A DNA stretch of 64,000 bases from positions 1-64,000 of the forward strand of contig WNNJ02002048.1 of NCBI GenBank assembly GCA_012934845.2, in the 5' to 3' direction. This stretch comes from Pomphorhynchus laevis. Taxonomy: Eukaryota; Acanthocephala; Palaeacanthocephala; Echinorhynchida; Pomphorhynchidae. Numbering within the stretch: position 1 is the stretch's first letter; each line of letters begins with the position of its first letter. The notes under the pieces are model-generated. The model saw only the letters and a program-made list of their open reading frames with translations, ran no database searches and was not told the origin of the DNA. The position numbers were made by a program, and so were the translations under genes. Below, one piece after another: positions 20,986-33,074 of this stretch.

Positions 20986-22759
20986 ATTAACCGTGAACTG
21001 CGATCATGGGACTGCGACCACGTGAACTGCGACAATTATATATTAAAACATTTTATGAAATTTTATAAACATTTAAATTGTCATTAAAAATTACAAATTT
21101 TTAAAAGCATTTTTATGAGTCTGGATCTATTGATTAGAAAAAGCAAAAAAAATACATCAAAAATTGTTTTTCGGAATCATTTGTACATAGAATGCATTTT
21201 ATAGTTAGGCCAAACTATGCATTTATCATTAGGAAACATATTTTGTCGAATGCATTTAAATATATTCGATTGCTACTATTCTAGAAAATATGCACACGGT
21301 TGTTAGTTCAGCAATTATGCTATGGATACGAATACAATTCATTTTAAGCCTAGCATTATTAGTTGCTAAACTCCTATCAACGATAAAGATCTCTGCTTTA
21401 TTCTTTCTTGCAAGTGCTAGTTTGATATGCTCAAGAATTTGAAATATTCTAAAGTACATTCGAGTTCTTGGATTGAACAATGCTCAATATGGTTCATCCA
21501 ATAAAACCGGATGGAGTGAAATTAGGGATTACTTTCAACACAGATTATTTTCACTATAGACGCGCTCTGCAAAACGTACAGCTAGATTCACCAACTAACA
21601 AGCATTAAGACAATTTCGTTAAGAAACCGACAGGTATCGTTACGTATGGTCTCGATACCTGTGAGACCTGTTATGAAAATAAGCCGCAATATTTTACAAT
21701 GGAAATGCACCGCAATAAATATTAAGTACTCAGCGAGCCACTTGCATTTTTATCGAACTCCAATTACAAGAGGTAACTTCACAACTTGTAATCTCGGCCG
21801 CAAACCAATCCGTTCCACAATTCAATAGTGGATATTTTATGGTTTTAGTAAAACTTATTTTAAGAAATTCGCCATCATTTTATTTAGTTTTTCTTAATAC
21901 TTATTAATTAACCAATTATTAATTGGTTATCATTTGGTTATTACCTTGAATTGGTTACTTAATTTACAATCAGATTATCTGATCGTTACCACCAATGGAT
22001 TTTTATTAAGAAATCTTACATTTCCCTAATAAGAGTTTTTCGACAACAAAATGGACTAACGGACAATGGGTAGATTACTAAAAAGCAAATGGGTTATAAG
22101 AACATATGAAATCATGAGCCACTAACTTAGATTGACTGTGCAGCTGGCCATCAACTTCTCGTATTTCACATAACGATCAACATGTCGTGATGGTTGCAGT
22201 ATTGCTGATGGTAAGACAGAGCAGAAAGAAACCTATAACAACATACTAATAGATACGATCCTATGTTTTAAGTAAAAGATTTTGATGAAACGCTTTCAGC
22301 AATTATCTTCTATTATTACGATACAGTGATATAGCTATGAACATATGAGAGCTATTGACCTGAATAAAAGGGTCAGAGTTGTGGGATCTTCTAAATCATA
22401 TCATAGAGGATTAAATGTAGATCTTAAATGAAAATAAAATGATCTTCATTCAAGATCGTAATAGTTAATTAAAGATTTAACGAGGATTAGATGAGAATAT
22501 TCTTGTTAGAATATGGTTCATTTTGTCTGCTTGACTTGAGGCAGTAGTGGTCTTGGAAAGTCTGTTTGTATTCTCATAAAACGATTAGTGGAGAAATACA
22601 GGAAATGGATGTATCACTTATAAAGAAACTGTATCTCAATTACGAACATCAATCAGAATCTCAGCTCGAGCAGTTTCAGCTAGTTTTCGTGTGACTAGAT
22701 CAAAGATATATTCTATTCAAATGAAAAAGAAAACTGACAAATAATTGTAATGATATGAT
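20986..22759. other. AT-rich stretch, no gene recognised
   Basis: Short open frames exist (minus 21,256-21,480; plus 21,646-21,828) without recognisable motifs. Given that PARS2 in this window is built of small exons, scattered host exons cannot be excluded by eye. No repeat family from elsewhere in the window is recognised here. Confidence 0.4.
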
Positions 22760-23065
22760 GAGAGATGATCTACATGATTTTGAACTTTTCAGGATTAAGA
22801 GTTAGATGAAGGGAGGAATGATGGTTGGAGATAGATATAAGAGAATTTATAACAAAAGTAGAGAGATCGTGGATATAGATCTCGCTACTGGGGAATGATG
22901 GTTGGAGAAAGATATAAGAGAATTTATAACAAAAGTAGCTAGATCGTGGATACAGATCTCGCTACAGAGGCAATGCGCGTGAGAGTAAAGGAGGAAATCG
23001 TCAACGATAGACGATTGCACAGAGGTCATCCCCTGTTGTTGAAGATATCGTCCCATGGTCGCAGT
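22760..23065 (-). mobile_element. LINE RT fragment (A/B-like) with internal duplication
   Basis: Minus strand reads VDDFLLYSHAH, then IHDLATF...SISNHHSSLHLTLNPEKFKIM, clearly aligned to YADDILIYAHAP...SNHLSSLRLSLNPDKSKIM of LINE-A/B but more diverged. A unit of about 77 nt (ggaatgatggttggaga... to ...gatctcgctac) occurs twice in tandem at 22,815-22,891 and 22,892-22,968, duplicating part of the coding stretch. Both ends are truncated. Confidence 0.8.
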
Positions 23066-23185
23066 TCACGGTTGATCTGTTGTCTCATCGTTGTGCGTGT
23101 GCGAATGCCTGGAATCAACTACCGTCGGAAATCGTGATGGCTACAGACGTTAAAACATTCAAGACTGCTCTCAAAAATTAAAAGA
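23066..23185 (+). mobile_element. LINE-C 3' end fragment
   Basis: Plus-strand NAWNQLPSEIVMATDVKTFK followed by a stop, the same terminus as the minus-strand fragment at 16,290-16,550. It abuts LINE-B copy 2 tail-to-tail at about 23,200. Confidence 0.85.
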
Positions 23186-23199
23186 ATAAAAAAATTATT

Positions 23200-26100
23200 T
23201 TTTGGGGCGAGTGTCGTCTAAGTAAGAAAGGTTGATGAACAATGGTGAGCCGACAATGATGAGACGAAAAGTTATGAGAAGAAGGCGGTGTTTGATGCGG
23301 ATGTGAATGGTGGGCCAAGAGAGTTGGGCAAGATATGTGGAAGTGTGGTTAAAGCGACAGAGACGAAAGAGCACTCGAACGGCGGAGTTGATTATTCGGT
23401 GTAGGGGTAGGATGATGGATTTCGGATAATTGACGAAAAGGCTGAGACAGTAATCGATTTTAGGAAGCATCAGCAATGAAAGAAGAGACATACAAGAACG
23501 GAAGTCGATAAGGGGGTGGATACGGCAGATGTCACGGAGAATTAAGTAAGAAGAGCGGACCTTGTCACGGACGAAGGGTTTAAAGTAAAGGTGATCATCG
23601 AAATGGAAGCCTAAGAAAGTGAGATTGTGGACTATGGGGATGATCGATGAGACAAAATATACAGTGGGAGGCGATATGTTTGGTTTACAGGGGAAGATCC
23701 ACATTTTTTAGACTTGTCGGGGTTGAGAACGATATGGAGATTGGAGAGACGTTTGTAGATAGAAGAAAGACAGTTTGAGGCAGAAATGCCAATATAGTGT
23801 ATGCGATGTGCATGTGCATGATCATATATGAGGATGTCATTGGTGTATTGCCTGACTTTAAATAAGAAAGGTTTGATAAGCGGAGAGAGATCGCCAAGCA
23901 GAAGAGAGAAAAGCAGGGGACCCAGGACTGAACCTTGTGGGAATCCGCTAACGATAGGGATGGTATGGGAGGATGATGAATTAGAGCATACGTGAAAATA
24001 ACGGTCGGATAGATATGAGGCAAACCATGCTACGGAGTAAGAAGAAAAGCCGTAATCATAACGAAGGCGAGAAAGCAGGACGGAGTGGTCGACAATGTAG
24101 AAGGCGGAGAAGAGTTTGTGGGAGATGAGAACACTATATAGAGTCTTGTCTCAAGAAATGAGTTAGTAATTGTAAACTTTCATGCAGGCGATTTATGTGG
24201 AGTGATTAAAGCGAAAAACAGATTGGAAAGGAGGGTACTGATTGGATGACGAGAGATAAGCGTTGATCTGTATTAAGATAAGGCGTTCTAAAAGCTTAGA
24301 AAGAGTAGGAGTAGTGAAATGGGGATATAGCTAGAAGGAAGGGAGGGGTCGAGCGATTGTTTCTTAAGCAGGGGAGGAACGATTGCGGATTTCCAGTGTG
24401 AAGGGAAGATACGACTGCGGATAGACGAGTTAAACAAGGTTGTGAAAAATAGGGATATCGATGAGCATATGGATTTAAGTATGTGGGTAGGCAGCGGATC
24501 GGCAGGTGAGGTTTTGCTGGGTAAGAACATGAGAACAGATGAGACTTCGGAAGGGGAGACAGAGAGAAGAAGAAAGAGTTCCGGGATAATGAGGCTAGGC
24601 GGGGCCAATTGGAATAGGATGGAGACCGGGGTGTGAGAGAGCAACGTGGATACTTTGGTCTGAAGAAATGACGAATAATCATGAGGATTGATGTTGCACG
24701 GCGGAGAGGAACAAGCAAGGATTAAATTAAAAGTATGCCATAGAGTCTTAGAGTTGAATGAAGTGATGATTTTATGCTGCCAGAAGGAGTTGCATTTGGT
24801 ACGTAGTAGGTTGAGATGAGACAGGCGAAGAGCAAGATATGAATCACGGAAAGACGGAGTGATCGAGCGGAAATCACGTATGAGAGAGCGATGATAGGCT
24901 CGAAAAGCATGACAGAGTCGTCGCTTTAAGAGTAGGCATTGGATGTCAAACCATGGGACACTGTACAATCGACGGTGTGGGTGAGGCTTGAAGGGCAAGA
25001 GAAGATTGAAAATTGATGTGAGTTCAGAGTCGAAAAGAAAGGCAAGATCGTGAGGAGAGGAATTTGTTATTGTTGGATAGTAAAGAGACAATTTGAGTAA
25101 GGCAGATCGGAGAAGAGAAAGGTCAAGATTTCTTTGAGAGCGGCGTAGGATTGTAGGTGTGTGAGGAGGGGTGTGGTTGTGAGTGAGATCAAGGGTGACG
25201 AGAAAGTGATCGGATAGACCAGTATCGAAAATGGACAGTGAGGTGTAGGCAGCAAAATGATAGGGGACAGCGATGATGTCGAGTGCCCCACCAAGTATAT
25301 GTGTGGGGGCAGTGGAGATTAGTTTGTAATTGTAGTTGGATAGAATGTTGATGAACTGGATGGAATCGGTGAAATAGAGACGGTCAAGGCGGATGTTGAT
25401 GTCGCCTAGTACAATTGAAACAAAGAACAATGAGACAGAAGGTCAGCGAGTTCGGTAAAAAATAGAGATGTGGTGCTGATGAACCAGGACGGTATACAAT
25501 GGCGTAATCCAGAGTGATCGGATTAGAAGAACGACAAGTGAGCAGTTCAAAATGCAAGGACTGAAAGGAGAAGTGATTTTGCGAATAGACGCGGGGTGAC
25601 AGGCGAATGCGACAATGCAACCATGATGAGAGAATTTGGAAGGGAATTTGCTGAGGGGGCGAGCGGATTTTACTATTGAGCAACCGGAAGAGAGCAAACG
25701 GCGGATGTAGAGGTCGTCAGAATCGGAGTGTTAGGATTCAGTGCGAAGAAGAGATCGATGGATTGCTTGGTGAATAGGCTGATTATGATATCGGATTTAT
25801 TGAATATAGATCTAGTGTTGAGGAGGCCGAGGCGGAAACCGTGTGAGGTGGTAATAGGGGCTAGTGCAAAAGAAACATAGGGGAGATTGAGCGCCATCGA
25901 ATTTTTGGGCGGGTGTGGACAACTGGAAAATTTCCGTCGATGTTCCGGATGGAGATAGATGTTTCGCCGTTTTTCGATGCGGGCAGATGAGAGTTGAGTG
26001 ATTTCGGAGGGTTTGCGATCGGGGGAAAGTCGAGTGGCTGAAGAGGACATGAGTTTGAATCGTTGGGAGAGGACAGAAGACGCTTGAGAGCAATGTTTGA

Positions 26101-26778
26101 AAACAATTTTTATGAGAGATGGCTGGGAAGGATTAGATTGAGAAGATTTATTTAGGCGGATGAATGCGACAGGAGAGATGTTGTTAAAAAAGTAGGGTTT
26201 ATTCGCTGGAACAAGATACGAGAGGATGGATCTGAGTGCGGAAACATCGTGGTCGATACGTGCTTGTGGAGATAAAGAGGTGGAAGGAGTGATATTAGTG
26301 ACGATGACGCAACGATCGCGAGAAGGAAAGCGTTTCCGTAAAGGAGGACGAATAACGTGAGTTGGTGAGATCACGATAGGAGAGCTGGGAGTTGAGGATA
26401 TCAAGGGAGTAAGGTTAACAGCGGAAGACAAAGGGGATTTGGATAATATAGAGGGTGGTGAGCGATGTGAGGAAAGGTTATGAGTGGATGGATTGTGGAG
26501 GTTGGTGGAGGTGATTTTGATTGAGGGATGCAGGTTATTGAGAAACGAGACAGAAGGGAATATACGGGGGATGTCGGGAAGTGAAGACATGGGATTAGAA
26601 ATGCATGTGATGACATGATCAGTGGGTTGACAAAGGATATCAGAAACGACTGGGGTGGTTTGAGTGGACACGTTGGAGGTTGATATGTTCTTATCGGGAG
26701 AGGTCGCGTATGAGTTTGTTGTTACAAAAGCCGCATAGGAAGTCTTCTTTAGACTTACTGCTGTCGCATGCGATTGTA
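23200..26778 (-). mobile_element. LINE-B copy 2, both ends missing
   Basis: Minus strand: ORF1 from the zinc-finger C-terminal half (FLCGFC near 26,730) to its stop at 25,861, ORF2 from 25,897 through endonuclease (RLGLLNTRSI, GDINIRLD, GGALDIIAVP, SDHFLV) to RT and the C-terminal domain (MWIFPCKPN..., FLGFHFDDH). It stops at about 23,200 within SYLDDTRP, so the 3' tail and hairpin are absent. Numerous frameshifts and stops separate open blocks 25,673-26,845, 24,288-25,430, 23,685-24,023 and 23,195-23,704. In the first block a small length change near 25,965 fuses the end of ORF1 to ORF2 in one frame, a by-product of decay. Confidence 0.94.
24288..25430 (-). CDS. LINE-B copy 2 ORF2, endonuclease end, linker and RT start
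   Basis: 380-codon open block: VLGDINIRLDR (GDFN motif with F to I), LGGALDIIAVP, LSDHFLVTLDL, a basic linker (PHRRLYSVPWFDIQC, RRLCHAFRAYHRSL), and the start of RT (PADPLPTHILKSICSSISLF, LKKQSLDPSLPSSYIPIS). The conserved Phe of GDFN is changed, and the block is preceded and followed by frame breaks. A remnant of a once complete ORF2; no activity expected. Confidence 0.85.
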   Translation of the reverse strand: MFFVSIVLGDINIRLDRLYFTDSIQFINILSNYNYKLISTAPTHILGGALDIIAVPYHFAAYTSLSIFDTGLSDHFLVTLDLTHNHTPPHTPTILRRSQRNLDLSLLRSALLKLSLYYPTITNSSPHDLAFLFDSELTSIFNLLLPFKPHPHRRLYSVPWFDIQCLLLKRRLCHAFRAYHRSLIRDFRSITPSFRDSYLALRLSHLNLLRTKCNSFWQHKIITSFNSKTLWHTFNLILACSSPPCNINPHDYSSFLQTKVSTLLSHTPVSILFQLAPPSLIIPELFLLLSVSPSEVSSVLMFLPSKTSPADPLPTHILKSICSSISLFFTTLFNSSIRSRIFPSHWKSAIVPPLLKKQSLDPSLPSSYIPISLLLLFLSF

Positions 26779-26851
26779 GTGGCTTCCGCTCCTTCGTTGT
26801 AGCTGCTCCTCTCTTTGGAATCAACTGCCTATTCATATCCGCCAATCAACA
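26776..26851 (+). mobile_element. Inverted LINE-A 3' piece (fold-back arm)
   Basis: About 75 nt of the LINE-A ORF2 end (cttccgctccttcgttgt... to ...cgccaatcaacatata) in plus orientation, directly attached to the 3' terminus of the minus-strand copy 6. Its reverse complement, differing at only a few positions, is inside that copy at 26,999-27,081, so the two form a long hairpin with about 150 nt between. Confidence 0.88.
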
Positions 26852-26888
26852 TATATAATAATACAATAATTTATTTAACGTGGCAAAT

Positions 26889-26905
26889 GCGTGCAAAATG
26901 CACGC
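26889..26905 (-). other. LINE-A 3' tail hairpin
   Basis: GCGTGCA, TTT, TGCACGC on the minus strand, identical to that of copy 3. Confidence 0.85.
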
Positions 26906-27401
26906 TTACATGACCACTAATAAATAAAAAAAAGAACATCCAAAGTCACAGATAATTAGTTAATTGTTGAAATGGAATTGGATTTGGCGTTTGAAGCACG
27001 GCATATATGTTGATTGGCGAATATGAATAGGCAGTTGATTCCACAAGAGAGGAGCAGCCACAACGAAGGAGCGGAAGCCCAAAGAGGTAGAGTAGTTTGG
27101 GACATGTAAAAGAGGGGAATTACGGGAACGCAGAGCACAATACACAGTACGAGAATTGTCGAAAAAAGGAAGGTTGAGAAATGAAGGGGTTTGAGAAGTT
27201 ATAAGGCGAAAAGCAATGATAAGAAGACGAATTTGAACACGACAATAAATGGTAGGTCAATCAAGAGAAACAAGATAGTGGGATGTATGATCAAAACGAC
27301 GAAGACGGAGGAGAACTCGGACGGCAGCGTTGATGATGCGTTGTAAAGGAAGAAGAGTGGATTTTGGTGAGTTGGAAAATAGACTAAGACATTAATCAAG
27401 T

Positions 27402-28331
27402 CTAGAAAAAAAGGAGATAAGATATGAGAGTCACACAAGAATGAAAATCGATCAATCTACGAACTTGACGGAGGTTGCGGAGTATCAAGGTAGATGAGCG
27501 TACTTTATCTCTAACGAAAGGTTTAAGTGAAAGTCGGTTGTCAAAATGGAAGCCTAGGAAAACGAGATTATCAACGATAGAAAGAATTGTAGAATTTAAT
27601 GATACGGAGGGAGGTTCGAAGCCGAGGCGTCGAGGTAGGATCCACATAATTTTGGATTTATCAGGATTCAGAGAAAGGCGAAGGGAAGAAAGATGATTGG
27701 AAATTGAGACAAGACAGTCGGAAGCAGATATAAGATCATTAATACGATAAGAAGGTGCATAAGCATATATTAGAATATCATCAGCATATCGCATAACATG
27801 GAAGTTAAATTTATGAGAAATCGAAGACAAATCACCGAGAAGAAGAGAGAAAAGCATAGGGCCTAATACGGAGCCTTGTGGAACAACGGACAGGGTGGAA
27901 TAAGGATGGGAACGAGAAGAGTTGGAGCATACGCGAACTGTACGGTTTGATAGATATAAAGAAAACCAAGCTACAGTGGGTAAAGAGAAGCCATAATCAT
28001 GACGAAGGCGATGGAGATGAATCGAATGATCGACGATGTCAAAAGCAGACGATAGATCAAGAGAAACTATGACACTACATAATTTATGATCGCGCGATAT
28101 GAGTAAGTCGTTATAAACTTTAAGACATGCAATTTCGGTAGAGTAATTAGAGCGAAAAGCGGCTTCGAAGGGAGGAAATAAGTTAGAGGAATAGAGATAT
28201 GTATTAACTTGCTTAAGAAAGAGACGCTCAAGGAGTTTAGAGAGGGTTGGGAAAGTGAAATAGGACGGTACGAAGATGGTAGTGAGGAGTCGAGAGATTG
28301 CTTTTTGATGAGAGGACGAACAGTGGCGCAT
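27402..28331 (-). CDS. LINE-A copy 6 ORF2, RT block
   Basis: 309-codon block covering RT from TLSKLLERLFLKQVN through LDLSSAFDIVDHSI, VVPQGSVLGP (G to V in the usual SGVPQG), RYADDILIYAYAP and FLGFHFDNR. The YADD catalytic pair is kept. Upstream it is separated from the rest of ORF2 by a frameshift shared with copy 2, and downstream by another near 27,420. Confidence 0.85.
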   Translation of the reverse strand: MRHCSSSHQKAISRLLTTIFVPSYFTFPTLSKLLERLFLKQVNTYLYSSNLFPPFEAAFRSNYSTEIACLKVYNDLLISRDHKLCSVIVSLDLSSAFDIVDHSIHLHRLRHDYGFSLPTVAWFSLYLSNRTVRVCSNSSRSHPYSTLSVVPQGSVLGPMLFSLLLGDLSSISHKFNFHVMRYADDILIYAYAPSYRINDLISASDCLVSISNHLSSLRLSLNPDKSKIMWILPRRLGFEPPSVSLNSTILSIVDNLVFLGFHFDNRLSLKPFVRDKVRSSTLILRNLRQVRRLIDFHSCVTLISYLLFF

Positions 28332-31109
28332 TTCCAGATGGAAGGAAATGTACGGCTACGGATGGACGAGTTGAACAATGTGGTTAGGAAGGGTAAGATA
28401 AAGGAGCAGATATTTTTAAGCAAGTGAGTGGGAATTGGGTCAGAAGGAGAGGTTTTATTAGGTAATGACAGCAGAACCGAAGAAACTTCATCAGACGAAA
28501 CGGGAAGAAGGTGGAATAGTTCTGGGAGGGAAGTATTTAAAGAGAAGAGTGGGTACAAGGGGTCTACGGGTATTAGGGAAAGTAAATTAGATAGCTTAGA
28601 TTGTAGATAAGAAGAAAATTCATCAGGATTTATGTTTCAATGGGTAGGTGATCTTGAAAGAATTGAGTTTAAGATTTTCCATTGAGATTTTGAGTTGGCC
28701 GAGGACTAAAGTTGATTTCGCCAAACCAGGGTACGCTTAGTACGCATAAGAATGAGATGAAAACGGTGAAGAGAAAGATAGGAAGCACGGAGATTGTGAG
28801 TGAGTATGTTTGGAGAACTTTTAAGAAAACGATTAAACGCACGAAAAGAGTGACAGAGTCAACGCTTAAAAGACAGCAGTTGGAATCGAACCAATGAGCA
28901 TCGTGCAAACGTTAAAAACGTCGGGGTCGACTTGGCTGAAGGTAGTTGAGAATAGTCGTAGGTTCAGAATCAAACAGGATGCAGAGATCATCGGGAGAAA
29001 GTTATTTAAGTGGAAGTAAAAAAAGAGTGAAGAATTGAGTAAGGATGCTCAGAGAATAGAAATATCGAGAAATTTCCAAGGTCGATTTGAAATAGCTAAT
29101 GTTGGAGGAGAAGGAGGATGGGGACGAGTAAGAGTAATAGTGACAAGGAAATGATCGGACAAACCAGGATCAGTAATTGACAAGGATGTATAAGCATTGA
29201 GGCAGTTATGAACAGCAATGATGTCGAGAACACTGTCGAGAATATGATTGGGGCTTGTTGAAAGTAATTTATAGTTAAAACCTGAAAAAATGTTAGTTAG
29301 AGCTATTTAGTCAGCCGGCCGGGCGATTAAGACTGATGCTAAAGTTACCGAGAACAAAAGAAGGAGTATAAAACAATGAAAAGTGAGACAGAAGATCTGC
29401 AAGATCGTTAATGAACATATTTGATGAGGCATCTGAGCCTGGACGTTATACATTCACAAGTTCGAGAGCGAAATGAATTGATAATCTGCATATGAGTAAT
29501 TCGAACGAAGTGGAACGAATGCTAGCATTAATTTTACGTAAAGACGTTGGGTGACGTGCAATGGCAACAATTTCGAAATAGTTAGAAGCATTAGATGTGA
29601 ATGTGGTAATTGGACGAGCTGTTTCAACTAGAGAACAGCCAGAGCGACATAGACGACGAATAGCAAGATTGTCAGGGACAGAGTGCCAGGATTCGAAAAT
29701 GCATAGAATATCGATAGATAATTGATCGAAGATATAAGTTAATGATACGGAGAGATAATCTAAACCCAGACGTCGAGGTGCAGATTAAGGAGCAGATTAG
29801 ATTTTTGAAGAATGAAACGAGTGCTATAAAAACTAAGACAAAACGTATGCTTAGGTGCGATATCGACTAGCAAGGAAAATTTGTGAGGATATACGGGACG
29901 CCATCAGATATTCTGGTCGTGCGTACGACGTGGAAAGTTTCGTTAATTTAACAGATCGAGTGGAATGAATCGCCGTTTGTTTCACGTCTATGTTTCCCAA
30001 TGCAAGCTGAATTGAGCTGGGCAATGTTAGAAGGGGAGCGGAAAATAAATATACTGTAAGTAGATAGAGAGATAAAAAGTTCAAAACATTTGGAGAGTAT
30101 CGACAAGATATGCGAACTATGTCGAAAACGATTTTTAGAAGTGGAGGTCTGAGATGATTAGATTTAGTGGATTTGTTTAAACTGATAAAAGATAGGAGCG
30201 ATATTATTGAAGAGGGATTGATTATCATAAGAAAGAATGGTTGCGATGATAAACGTTAAAGCATATAAATTATCATCGAAACGAGATTGTGGATAATCAT
30301 ATTCGGGAAGCTTTATGTTAGATATGATAACACAGTGATCGCTCGAAGGAAAACGATTACGTGGTAGTGTGGACGGACAGCGCTGACAGAAGTAGAGGCA
30401 GAAGAGCAGGTAGAAGTGATATGACAGGGGTGCTCGATAGAGAATTAAGATAGGTTGCAGCATATGTCACTGGAGTGGAGTGTTCAATCTGTTGTTCGGA
30501 GATGTTACTGGTGATGATTTTGATGAAAGGATGTAAATTATTGAGAAGTGATACGGGATTGTAGAATAAGGAGTAAGTGAGAAGAAAGAAGTATGAGAGG
30601 TATTTAGATGTTGTAGGAATATGAGAGTGGAGCTACGAGATGAAAATCTTTACTGTTATCATTGTTAGGATGACGAAGATGAATGGAAGTTTGATCGTAG
30701 TTAAACAATTAGTGTGCATGAGAGTAGATTCAAGAATGTGATTATACGACACGAAGTCAGGTGTTGATGTGAGAAAACGTCAAAAACATTATTGGTCTGA
30801 GTGCTCGTGTATGAGACAGAAGCGGAGGCGCAGGATAGCTGTAGAAGTTTTAATGATGCATAAAAACCACACGTAAACGGTTTACTTTGATACCGAACGA
30901 GCAGATATTTTAACTCGAACAAGCGTGCATACGTAACAGTCTTTACAATCGCATCCAACTTTCAAGCTGGCATAATAATCTATGCATTCCGATATAGAAG
31001 ATGCGTGATTAGGAACGGAGATGATTTGAGATCGAGCCTTTTTAGTAATGATATGTTATCAAGAGATCGTTTATTCAGATATTAAGATCAATTTGTAATC
31101 AGTTTTTTT

Positions 31110-32998
31110 CTATCACCGCTCTCTCAGACATGATTTCCTCTCGATCACTCCGTATTTCCGTGATTCCAATCTTGCTCTTCGCTGGTCTTATCTCAACCTA
31201 CTACGTACCAAATGCAACTCCTTATGGCAGCATAAAATCATCACTTCATTCAACTCTAAGACTCTATGGCATACTTTTAACTCAATCATTGCTCGCTCCT
31301 CTTCACCTTGCAACATCAATCCCCATGATTATTCGTCATTTCTTCAAACCAAAGTATCCACGTTGCTCTCTCCCACCCCGGTCTCCATCATATCCCACTC
31401 TGCCCCGCCTAGCCTTATCCTCCCGGAACTCTTTTATTTTCTCCCCGTCTCACCTACCGAAGTCTCATCTGTCCATATGTCCTTGCCCAACTAAACCTCC
31501 CCTGACAATCCCCTGCCTACCCACATACATAAATCCGTATGTTCATCGATATCCCCGTTTCTCACAACCTTGTTTAACTCGTATATCCGCATTCGTAGTT
31601 TCCTTTACACTGAAAATCTGCAATCGTTCGTGCCCTCCTTAAGAAACAATCGCTCGACCCCTCCCTTCTTTCTAGCTATCGCCCCATTTCACTACCCAAT
31701 CTGTACCCTATTTTCCAATCCGCCTTCCGCTCTAATCACTCCACATAAATCGCCTGCATGAAAGTTTATAAGGACTTACTTATTTCTCAAGACAATACTC
31801 TATATAGTGTTCTCATCTTCCTCGACCTCTCCTCCGCATTCGACATTGTTGACCACTCCGTCCTCCTTTCTCGCCTTCGTTATGATTACGGCTTTTCTTC
31901 TTACTCCGTAGCATGGTTTGCCTCATATCTATCCGACCGTTCCTTTCACGTCTGTTCTAATTCATCATCCTCCCCTCCATACCTATCTTTTGCGGGGTCC
32001 CACAAGGTTCAGTCCTAGGTCCCCTGCTTTTTTCTCTTCTGCTTGGCAATCTCTCTCCGTTTATCAAACCTTACTCCTTTAACTTCATGCAATACGCCGA
32101 TGACATTCTCATTTATGCTCATGCACCAGCACATCGCATACACGATATCGCAATTTCTGCGCCAACTGTATTTCTTCTATCTACAAACGTCTCTCCAATC
32201 TCCATCTCGTTCTAAACCCCGAAAAGTCCAAAATAATGTGGATCCTCCCCGTAAACCAAACATATCTCATCCCACTGTATATTTTGCCTCACCGATCATC
32301 CCCATAGTCCACAATCTCACTTTCTTAGGCTTCCATTTCGATGATCACCTTTACTTTAAACCCTTCGTCCGTGACAAGGTCCGCTCTTCTAACTTAATTC
32401 TCCTTGACATCCGCCGTATTCGCCCCCTTATCGACTTCCGTTCTTTTATGTCTAATCTTTCATCGCTTCTCTTCCCTAAAATCGATTACTGTCTCAGCCT
32501 TTTCGCCAATTATCCGAACTCCATCATCCTACCCCTACACCGAATAATCAACTCCGCCGTTCAAGTGCTCTTTCGTCTCCGTCGCTTCGACCACACATCC
32601 ACATATTTTGCCCAACTCTCCTGGCCCACAATCCACATCCGCATCAAACTCCGCCTTCTTCTCGTAACTTTTCGTCTCATCGCTGTCGGCTCACCATCGT
32701 TCATCAATCTTTTTTCTTAGACGACACTCGCCCCACCTCGCTATCGCTGCATTCCCATCATACCCTATTACTTCATGTTCCCAATTACCTTAACAACTAT
32801 GGTCTCCGATCCTTCTTCGTCGCCGCCTCACTCGCCTGGAATCGACTCCCTCTCGACGTCCGTCGCGCCCCCTCCTTTATCGCATTCAAACACCTCCTTC
32901 GTTCACACCTTATCGACACATGATTTACATTTTTGTCTTGTTGTGGTCATGTAAGCGTGTGCTGGCACGCATTTGCCACGTTAAAAGAAATCTTTTTT
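31110..32998 (+). mobile_element. LINE-B copy 3, 5'-truncated
   Basis: Starts in the linker of ORF2 (YHRSLRHDF... in one frame), goes through RT (LDLSSAFDIVDHSVLLSRLRYDYGFS, QYADD near 32,092, FLGFHFDDH) and ends with GLRSF, WNRLPLDVRRAPS, the tail hairpin and CACGTTAAAAGAAATC. Several frameshifts. Head-to-head with LINE-A copy 6. Confidence 0.93.
32955..32970 (+). other. LINE-B 3' tail hairpin
   Basis: GCGTGT, GCTG, GCACGC: 6-bp stem with one T-G wobble closing the loop. Confidence 0.82.
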
Positions 32999-33074
32999 TA
33001 TCTCATCATATTAGGTTATTAGAAATAGAGTCACTTCGATTAAACGAAGTAAACGTCATACCTATATTACTAGC

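Larger units (their letters stand above)
26852..31085 (-). mobile_element. LINE-A copy 6, full span but decayed
   Basis: Minus strand from a 5' UTR remnant (about 31,085) and ORF1 start region (ATT in place of ATG near 31,052, then TKKARSQI) through the PHD-like finger, RRM-like part, endonuclease, RT and C-terminal domain to the tail hairpin (26,889-26,905). Endonuclease and ORF1 (28,745-31,085) are old and riddled with changes. The RT part (26,960-28,745) is much better kept, with blocks 28,067-28,558 and 27,402-28,331 open. An in-frame TAG lies at 28,705-28,707 as in copies 2 and 4, and a one-base loss near 28,247 is shared with copy 2. Confidence 0.94.

Noticed and set aside
26779-26845. 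N-terminus of the 390-codon frame ending at 26,845 as a genuine ORF1 start
   Set aside because: The first codons come from an inverted LINE-A piece; the LINE-B ORF1 proper begins only at about 26,778.
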